Shown: one piece after another, positions 13,088-17,911 of the stretch | Layout of the letters: every line of letters begins with the position of its first letter | How positions within the stretch are numbered: position 1 is the stretch's first letter | Assembly (NCBI GenBank): GCA_044233745.1 | Contig: JBIIJN010000057.1 | Span: 1-17,911, forward strand | Length of the DNA: 17,911 nucleotides | Source of the DNA: UBA6165 sp044233745 | GTDB taxonomy: Bacteria; Bacteroidota; Bacteroidia; Flavobacteriales_D; Crocinitomicaceae | Reading direction: 5' to 3' | The notes under the pieces: generated by a model | The model's input: only the letters and a program-made list of their open reading frames with translations | Told to the model about the DNA's origin: nothing | Databases searched by the model: none | Made by a program: the position numbers and the translations under genes

Positions 13088-14254
13088 ATGAAGAAGTATT
13101 TTTTATTTGCTAGTATGTTGTCGGTGTCGCTTGCTTTTGGGCAATCGGGTGAGAACATGGTTGAAAACGGTAGCTTTGAAAGCATCACGGGTAAGGGCCC
13201 GAAAAAGTTGGGGGGCATAGAAAGCGCCACAGGTTGGATTTCGGCTACAGGAGCGAAAGCAGATTTGTTTTTAAAAGACAAGAAGCTGCCTGAAATTGAC
13301 CCTGAAAAGAACATTTACGGTGGTGAACAGGCTCAAGACGGTCAAAATTTCGCCGGTGTTTGGGTTTATTCTCAAGGAAATAAAATTCCACGCACCTATA
13401 TTACGGCCAAGTTGAATGCACCAATGAAAAAGGGTCAAGCTTACTGTGTGAAATTTTACGTTTCTTTGGGTGACAATTCAAAGTTTGCGACGAATAACAT
13501 AGCGGCCAATTTTTCTAAAAAGGACATTTCTATTGCCGACAAAAAGTCAATCATTGATCAGCCTCATGTGCGCGATGTGAAAAATCGAGTATTCAGCGGA
13601 ACATATAGTTGGGAACGCGTTTGTGGCACTTACATTGCTGAAGGCGGTGAACGATTCATTACCATTGGCAACTTCAATATGACTGAAGAAACCAAGGTTG
13701 ACAAGGTGAAAAAAGATCCATCCAACAAATCTCCGCAGGTAGGTGGTGCATATTACTTCATTGATAATATTTCTGTTCAACTTTTGGATGATGAAGAACG
13801 ATGCGATTGTGGTTCTGATGATTATGTTGAAGTTGGTTCGTCTATGATTTATTCGAAAAGCGACTATATCCGTGACAATATGACCTTGGAAGAAAAATTG
13901 GCAGCCTCTACAGTTTATTTCGGTTTTGGCCGCGATTTGATTACGGGAAGTGCACAGCGCGATTTGGATAGAATTGCTAAATGGATGAAAGAAAATCCTA
14001 ATGTAAGAATCAGAGTTATTGCTCATATTGACGAAGAAGAAGCCAAATTAGCTGTCGATAATCCTGTGTATAAAGCTGTTGCCATGCGCCGAGCCAATGG
14101 TGTTATCAAGTATTTGATGGATCAAGGTATTGATGAATCTCGATTGGTAGCCACGGACAAAGGCGATCGTGCTCCAGCAGAAGCAGAAGGTGATGATATT
14201 GAACTCAATCAAGCCAAAAACAGACGTGTAGAGTTTCAAATTATAACGAGATAA
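13088..14254 (+). CDS. OmpA-family outer-membrane/periplasmic protein with N-terminal beta-sandwich domain
   Basis: 388 residues. A signal peptide covers 1-18 (cleavage at AFG|QS). A jelly-roll-like domain at roughly 20-240 opens with NMVENGSFESITG and closes with GGAYYFIDNISVQLLDD, the layout of carbohydrate-binding-like sandwiches. A short Cys-containing linker (ERCDCGSDD) follows, and an OmpA C-terminal peptidoglycan-binding domain occupies about 272-388 (STVYFGFGRDLI, VRIRVIAHIDEEE, AMRRANGVIKYLMDQGID, NQAKNRRVEFQI). The usual NG/HTD-type peptidoglycan contacts are replaced by HIDEEE, so binding may be altered. ATG 13088 fits the signal peptide; the open frame reaches back into hemE. It ends at a strong terminator. 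It is probably an envelope-tethering protein; the ligand of the N-terminal domain is unknown. Confidence 0.88.
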   Translation: MKKYFLFASMLSVSLAFGQSGENMVENGSFESITGKGPKKLGGIESATGWISATGAKADLFLKDKKLPEIDPEKNIYGGEQAQDGQNFAGVWVYSQGNKIPRTYITAKLNAPMKKGQAYCVKFYVSLGDNSKFATNNIAANFSKKDISIADKKSIIDQPHVRDVKNRVFSGTYSWERVCGTYIAEGGERFITIGNFNMTEETKVDKVKKDPSNKSPQVGGAYYFIDNISVQLLDDEERCDCGSDDYVEVGSSMIYSKSDYIRDNMTLEEKLAASTVYFGFGRDLITGSAQRDLDRIAKWMKENPNVRIRVIAHIDEEEAKLAVDNPVYKAVAMRRANGVIKYLMDQGIDESRLVATDKGDRAPAEAEGDDIELNQAKNRRVEFQIITR

Positions 14255-14273
14255 TACACTTCAATAATAATAC

Positions 14274-14312
14274 AAAGTCCCTCTGCTTATTGAAGCGAGG
14301 GACTTTTTTTTT
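14274..14312 (+). terminator. Strong terminator between the OmpA-like and hemerythrin genes
   Basis: AAAGTCCCTC (14274-14283) pairs with GAGGGACTTT (14297-14306). An inner GCTT/AAGC stem (14285-14288 with 14293-14296) extends it past a bulged T, and nine T follow (14304-14312). On the minus strand the hairpin is followed by a T-rich stretch, so it may also serve the convergent hemerythrin gene. Confidence 0.92.
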
Positions 14313-14330
14313 GCTTGTGAATTGCTTTAT

Positions 14331-14828
14331 TTAGAGTTCTGCGAATAATGTATCCTCTAGCAGCTGATGTTCTTCCATTACCTCAACCAATGTGGCGAGT
14401 TTTATTTCTAGCATTCGCAGCGACATATGTCCGCGCAGGGGTTCTAGTTTTTCTTGAATTTCAACTATCATTTTTCCCAAAAGCAACTCGAAATCTTCAT
14501 GTTTTTGAACGAAATCTAACACTATTTGACGGCGTTCAATCTGTTCTTGCAATAAGGCAGGAAACACAAATATTTCTTCAAAGTAGAAATGGTCTTCGAG
14601 CTGATTTTTGTATGCTTCAAAAAGTTGATACACCTGTTTAATTTCGGAATGATCCATGAGCGCGTTGTTTTTCGCTAACGACCAGAAGTGCATATCGATT
14701 TCTGGCAATAGTTTGTTGCTCACCATGGCATGCTGATTCAACAATTGTTGTACTAGACTTTCGTTATTCGCCCTGTTTTCAGTGAACTGCAAAGCCAAAG
14801 ATTCGATAGACGTATGATTCAATTTCAT
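14331..14828 (-). CDS. Hemerythrin-type (HHE) di-iron protein, RIC/YtfE-like C-terminal domain alone
   Basis: A 165-residue all-helical protein with a full set of hemerythrin ligands: H33, H80-xxx-E84 (HFYFEEIFVFP), H110, and H154-xxx-E158 (HQLLEDTLF). The spacing H80-E84-H110-H154-E158 closely follows the iron ligands of E. coli YtfE/RIC, which repairs iron-sulfur clusters after nitric oxide or oxidative stress. The N-terminal ScdA-type cysteine domain of RIC is absent, so this is a stand-alone di-iron domain. I choose ATG 14828 (MKLNHTSIES); the open frame continues back to 14942, but that would overlap the divergent lnt start region. The upstream TACTTTG is one base short of a -7 box. Stress repair or gas sensing is inferred; I cannot rule out another HHE function. 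Confidence 0.8.
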   Translation of the reverse strand: MKLNHTSIESLALQFTENRANNESLVQQLLNQHAMVSNKLLPEIDMHFWSLAKNNALMDHSEIKQVYQLFEAYKNQLEDHFYFEEIFVFPALLQEQIERRQIVLDFVQKHEDFELLLGKMIVEIQEKLEPLRGHMSLRMLEIKLATLVEVMEEHQLLEDTLFAEL

Positions 14829-14882
14829 GATTCCTATTTTGAACAAAGTAAGCCCTAATTTATAGTTATTACAATACCGTGT

Positions 14883-14917
14883 TTTGGGTATTTTAACCTT
14901 TCGTTTTACTACCTTTG
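14883..14917 (+). promoter_or_regulatory. lnt promoter, TTTG-N23-TACCTTTG
   Basis: Perfect -7 box TACCTTTG at 14910-14917, ending 4 bases before ATG 14922. TTTG at 14883-14886 is 23 bases upstream, at the long end of the accepted spacing. It predicts a leaderless mRNA. Confidence 0.6.
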
Positions 14918-14921
14918 CTTC

Positions 14922-16559
14922 ATGAATATGCTTCACGACCAAAAGCCATGGGTTCTAGCTGTACTGAGCGGACTTTTAATGGCACTTTCTTTTCCAGAAA
15001 TAGGAGATTTGAACCTAATTATGGGTGTGGCTTGGGTGCCGCTTTTGCTCATGGAAAGTCGACTTCACCACGCAAAAAGAGCTGGAGCTAAGATTTTCGG
15101 CTTGTCTTATTTGACTTTCGTAATTTATAATGTGCTTACGAGTTATTGGATTTATTTCTCTGATCCAACAGCGTCGATTATGGCTTTTTTGGCCAATTCA
15201 TTATTGATGTCAATTGCTTTTTGGCTCTTTTATTTCACTAAAAAACACGTTGGAGCCAAACAGGGGTATATTGGTTTTGTATTCTTTTGGTTGGCCTTTG
15301 AATACCAGCATTACAATTGGGAATTATCGCATCCGTGGTTGACTTTGGGAAATGTTTTTGCCAACGCCCCAATTTTGGTGCAATGGTATGAATGGACAGG
15401 AGTCCTTGGGGGGTCGATGTGGCTTTTGGTGATTAATTTGCTTGTTTTTGGTTTGATTCAATTGAAAACTTCTAGTGCGGCAGTTAATTTGCGTCAAGTG
15501 CGCACATTTTGGATTGTTCTTGGTGTTTGGCTAATAGTTCCGATGTCCTATTCTTTCATTCGCTATTTTACCTTCTCTGAAAAAATCGACCCGATTGAAG
15601 TGGTACTTGCGCAACCGAATTTGGATCCATACACAGAGAAGTTCGGTCCAGATATGTTGGGTCCAATGCAACAGTTGGATTCGGTTTTCATTCCTGTAAA
15701 GGCCTTAATCACTGAAAAAACGCAAATTGTTTTGGCACCAGAAACCGCTATTCCTTTTGAGTTTAATGAAGCGAGTTTTGCATCAGGTCAGCGCGATTAT
15801 GATTACATCCTTCAAAATATGAGCGATTGGAACCATCCTGATTTGTTGATAGGTGCCTCCACGTTCAAATACTACAAGACCAAGCGCTCTGTGGCTTCTA
15901 GACCAAGTTCCGATGGACAGTTCTATGAATCCTACAACACAAGTTTATTGATTTCGCTACAAAAGGCGCCTGAATTTGTCCACAAATCCAAGTTGGTATT
16001 GGGTGTTGAGCGTATTCCTTTTCTAAAGCAACTGCCCATATTAGAAACGTTTTCAATGGAAATGGGTGGTGCTTATGGCACTTTGGGTGTTGAAGACAAA
16101 GCGGTAGTTTTGGAATCAAATGGGTTCAAATTTGCGCCCTTGGTTTGTTACGAATCAATTTACGGCGACTGGGTAGCCGCATTTGTGCGCAATGGTGCTC
16201 AGGTGTTGTTCATAATCACCAATGATGGTTGGTGGCGCGATACACCAGGCTACAGACAGCATTTTGCTTTTGCCCGTTTGCGCGCCGTGGAAACCCGCCG
16301 TTCGATTGCAAGAAGTGCCAACACTGGCTCATCTGGTTTCATCAATCAGCGAGGAGATGTTCTGCAAAAATCGGATTATGAAGTTCAATTGGCCATGCGT
16401 GGAAGCATCAATTTGAATAATGAAATAACGCCTTATGTGGTACATGGTGACATCGTTGGACGCATTTCTTGGCTCGCGGCTATCCTTATTCTGATATTAG
16501 CAGCTGTACGTTTTTTAAAGAGTTTTGGCAAGCATACGCCATACGGAGGTCGGTCTTAA
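14922..16559 (+). CDS. lnt: Apolipoprotein N-acyltransferase
   Basis: Adds the third acyl chain to the N-terminal cysteine of lipoproteins at the outer face of the inner membrane. 545 residues, with about six hydrophobic segments in the first 230 or so (SGLLMALSFPEIG, VAWVPLLLM, later WLLVINLLVFGLI and FWIVLGVWLIVPM). A nitrilase-like domain and a last transmembrane helix (AAILILILAAVRFL) follow. The catalytic residues match the E. coli enzyme: E274 (APETAIPF), K355 in HKSKLV with E363 eight residues later, and C409 in VCYESIYG. NDGWWRDTPGYRQH is typical of the family. ATG 14928 is an alternative start two codons downstream. The lipoprotein at 7788 is one of its likely substrates. Confidence 0.96.
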   Translation: MNMLHDQKPWVLAVLSGLLMALSFPEIGDLNLIMGVAWVPLLLMESRLHHAKRAGAKIFGLSYLTFVIYNVLTSYWIYFSDPTASIMAFLANSLLMSIAFWLFYFTKKHVGAKQGYIGFVFFWLAFEYQHYNWELSHPWLTLGNVFANAPILVQWYEWTGVLGGSMWLLVINLLVFGLIQLKTSSAAVNLRQVRTFWIVLGVWLIVPMSYSFIRYFTFSEKIDPIEVVLAQPNLDPYTEKFGPDMLGPMQQLDSVFIPVKALITEKTQIVLAPETAIPFEFNEASFASGQRDYDYILQNMSDWNHPDLLIGASTFKYYKTKRSVASRPSSDGQFYESYNTSLLISLQKAPEFVHKSKLVLGVERIPFLKQLPILETFSMEMGGAYGTLGVEDKAVVLESNGFKFAPLVCYESIYGDWVAAFVRNGAQVLFIITNDGWWRDTPGYRQHFAFARLRAVETRRSIARSANTGSSGFINQRGDVLQKSDYEVQLAMRGSINLNNEITPYVVHGDIVGRISWLAAILILILAAVRFLKSFGKHTPYGGRS

Positions 16560-16570
16560 TATTTTTTCCC

Positions 16571-16578
16571 TATCTTCG
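16571..16578 (+). promoter_or_regulatory. Weak -7 box TATCTTCG before udk
   Basis: One mismatch to TAnnTTTG, 20 bases before the GTG at 16599. No terminator lies between lnt and udk, so udk may simply be read from lnt. Confidence 0.3.
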
Positions 16579-16598
16579 TTTTTCTAATTGCTATCAGC

Positions 16599-17243
16599 GT
16601 GAAAAAAGACTGTTTGATTATTGGCATTTGTGGGGGAAGTGGGTCTGGAAAAACGACTATCATTGAGGAGTTGATGCACTTGATGCAAGATCATCATCCA
16701 GCGCTTTTGAGTTTGGATAATTATTACAAAAGCATTGATGAACAAGAACGTGATGCTCAAGGTCATGTGAATTTTGACTTGCCTGGCGCTATCGATTCTG
16801 AAAGGTTTTGTGCAGATTTGAATCGTTTGCGAAATGGAGCGCCATTACATTTAAAAAAATACCAATTCAATCACCGTGATAAGGAGGAGTATATCGATAT
16901 TGCAAGTTCTAGAATCATACTCACCGAGGGCATTTTTCTGTTCAATATCCCTGAAGCCATGGCTATGATTGACGTTAAAATTTATGTTGAACTTGATCAA
17001 GAAATTCAATTGCAACGCAGGCTGAAACGTGATGTTAGAGAGCGTGGTTATGACCAAGACGCCGTAATGTATCAATGGCACAATCACGTGTTGCCTGCAT
17101 ATCAGAATTTTATCCATATCCACAAAGAAAAGGCAGATTTGGTGCTCAAAAATGATGGCGACAAGCAGTTTTTGGTTGATCTTGTAGACCAATTTGTGCT
17201 CAGTCATCCCAAGGTCAACGAATTTTGCGTAAGCCAAAATTAA
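16599..17243 (+). CDS. udk: Uridine kinase
   Basis: Phosphorylates uridine (and usually cytidine) to the monophosphate in pyrimidine salvage. 214 residues, the usual length. P-loop GGSGSGKT is at 12-19. LLSLDNYYKS around 36-45 supplies the catalytic aspartate. FDLPGAID and YQFNHRDKEEY form the nucleoside pocket, ILTEGIFLF holds the Walker-B-like strand, and LKRDVRERGYD is the lid. It starts with GTG, since no in-frame ATG lies nearby upstream and MKKDCLIIGICGG is a normal N-terminus. It lies 39 bases after lnt and 5 bases before the sensor-kinase gene, so the last two are probably an operon. Confidence 0.95.
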   Translation: MKKDCLIIGICGGSGSGKTTIIEELMHLMQDHHPALLSLDNYYKSIDEQERDAQGHVNFDLPGAIDSERFCADLNRLRNGAPLHLKKYQFNHRDKEEYIDIASSRIILTEGIFLFNIPEAMAMIDVKIYVELDQEIQLQRRLKRDVRERGYDQDAVMYQWHNHVLPAYQNFIHIHKEKADLVLKNDGDKQFLVDLVDQFVLSHPKVNEFCVSQN

Positions 17244-17248
17244 GGTCG

Positions 17249-17911
17249 ATGAAAACGCTTTGGAACACATACGCGCGTTACCGTTACCTTGTTTTGGGCG
17301 CAGTTTTATCACTTATGAGCGTGGTGTTTTATCATTCTGTTTTTTTTCCGAATGTTCAAAGCGATGTTGCTGGTTTTGAAAATCGTTTTCAAGCTAAAGT
17401 AGAACAGCTTTCAAATACGATTGAGGAGTTCAGCAACGCTGTCAATTATGGTGATGAGCTCAGCGTGATTTGGGAAAATACGCGAAAATTTCGAAATACT
17501 GGCTTCGAATATTTTGTCTTTCATGGCGATTCATTGTTGTATTGGACCTCGAATCATGTGGCGGGCGACCCAAAAGTGATTACTGCAGACCAGCCATCAG
17601 TCGTTTTGTTGGAAAATGGGTGGTATTACAGAACTGCGAAGTTTTCAGAAGGCTACACGATGGTTGGCGTTTTTCTAATCAAACACGAATATCCATACGA
17701 AAACGAGAGTTTGTCGAATGATTTTCACCCGGATTTCAAATTTGCATACCGCGCCAAACTGAAACTCATTTCAGATGAAAACGACATTCATTATGCAGAC
17801 GGTTCCCTGGCTTTTTCAGTTAATGAAATCTACCGCGCCAAGTTCAATCCCTTTTTGGAATTACTCATTTTCGGCATGTTCTTGTTTGCAGGATTTTTTC
17901 TGTTTTATGGT
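17249..17911 (+). CDS. Probable membrane sensor histidine kinase, N-terminal part only
   Basis: 221 codons run off the right edge. ATG 17249 is 5 bases after the udk stop. The product starts MKTLWNTYARYRYLVLGAVL, with a first transmembrane helix at about residues 13-33. A periplasmic segment of about 165 residues follows, opening with a possible short coiled coil (FENRFQAKVEQLSNTIEEFS), and a second hydrophobic helix starts at about residue 200 (LLIFGMFLFAGFFLFYG). Two helices flanking a periplasmic sensor domain fit a histidine kinase, and the FLIKHEYPYENESLSNDFHP stretch resembles sensor regions I recall from Bacteroidota kinases. The kinase domain itself lies beyond the window, so this is an inference. 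Confidence 0.65.
   Translation, partial: MKTLWNTYARYRYLVLGAVLSLMSVVFYHSVFFPNVQSDVAGFENRFQAKVEQLSNTIEEFSNAVNYGDELSVIWENTRKFRNTGFEYFVFHGDSLLYWTSNHVAGDPKVITADQPSVVLLENGWYYRTAKFSEGYTMVGVFLIKHEYPYENESLSNDFHPDFKFAYRAKLKLISDENDIHYADGSLAFSVNEIYRAKFNPFLELLIFGMFLFAGFFLFYG

Noticed and set aside
13547..14026. 159-codon open frame on the minus strand
   Set aside because: Opposite the OmpA-family gene, which has a signal peptide and a clear C-terminal domain; the antisense product is low in meaning.
16851..17312. 153-codon open frame on the minus strand
   Set aside because: Opposite udk and the start of the sensor gene; udk motifs account for the region.
1..17911. CRISPR arrays, insertion sequences, prophage or a defence island
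   Set aside because: No spaced direct repeats, transposase, integrase or phage genes were seen; all coding capacity is accounted for by ordinary chromosomal and envelope genes.

Overview
The window looks like chromosomal, housekeeping-rich DNA from a member of the Bacteroidota, probably Flavobacteriales or a near relative. The evidence is two secreted proteins with type IX secretion (T9SS) sorting domains (one type A, one type B), a DUF6089/PorG-like outer-membrane barrel, a lipoprotein with an acidic post-cysteine stretch, repeated Bacteroidota promoter boxes (TAnnTTTG) just upstream of genes, a near-absence of Shine-Dalgarno sites, and tRNAs without an encoded CCA. The DNA is AT-rich by eye. 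I see no phage, insertion sequence, CRISPR array or obvious transferred block, and no gene-free stretch longer than 300 bases.

Layout. 1-302 (-): 5' part of a flavin-reductase-like gene. 348-2083 (-): dnaX, split into two reading frames that meet exactly at a run of ten A. 2233-3948 (+): M61 metallopeptidase with PDZ domain. 4148-4717 (+): sigma-70/ECF-type factor. 4849-5802 (+): PorG-like barrel, closed by a strong terminator. 5867-6898 pyrD, 6928-7785 HMG-CoA lyase and 7788-8429 lipoprotein, all (+). 8440-9243 (-): T9SS type A cargo protein, convergent with the lipoprotein. 9447-10601 (+): T9SS type B cargo protein. 10840-10992 (+): two tRNA-Glu(TTC), followed by rpsT at 11036-11287 and a terminator. 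11352-11999 ung, 12052-13083 hemE and 13088-14254 an OmpA-family protein, all (+), then a terminator. 14331-14828 (-): hemerythrin-type di-iron protein, divergent from lnt (14922-16559, +). Then udk (16599-17243) and the start of a probable sensor kinase (17249 to the window end).

How the genes relate. Most are core functions: clamp loading, pyrimidine synthesis and salvage, haem synthesis, uracil repair, lipoprotein acylation and translation. The envelope theme (PorG-like barrel, two T9SS cargo proteins, surface lipoprotein, OmpA protein, Lnt) is typical of the phylum. Likely co-transcribed sets are mvaB plus lipoprotein, hemE plus ompA-like, udk plus sensor kinase, and the two tRNAs perhaps with rpsT.

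The most notable signal is dnaX. The zero frame ends as a 371-residue protein equal to the clamp-loader core. A -1 frameshift, or one added A by polymerase slippage on A10, gives a 578-residue tau-like protein. A second pattern is that about half of the protein genes have the -7 promoter box only 3-6 bases before the start codon, which implies leaderless or nearly leaderless mRNAs.
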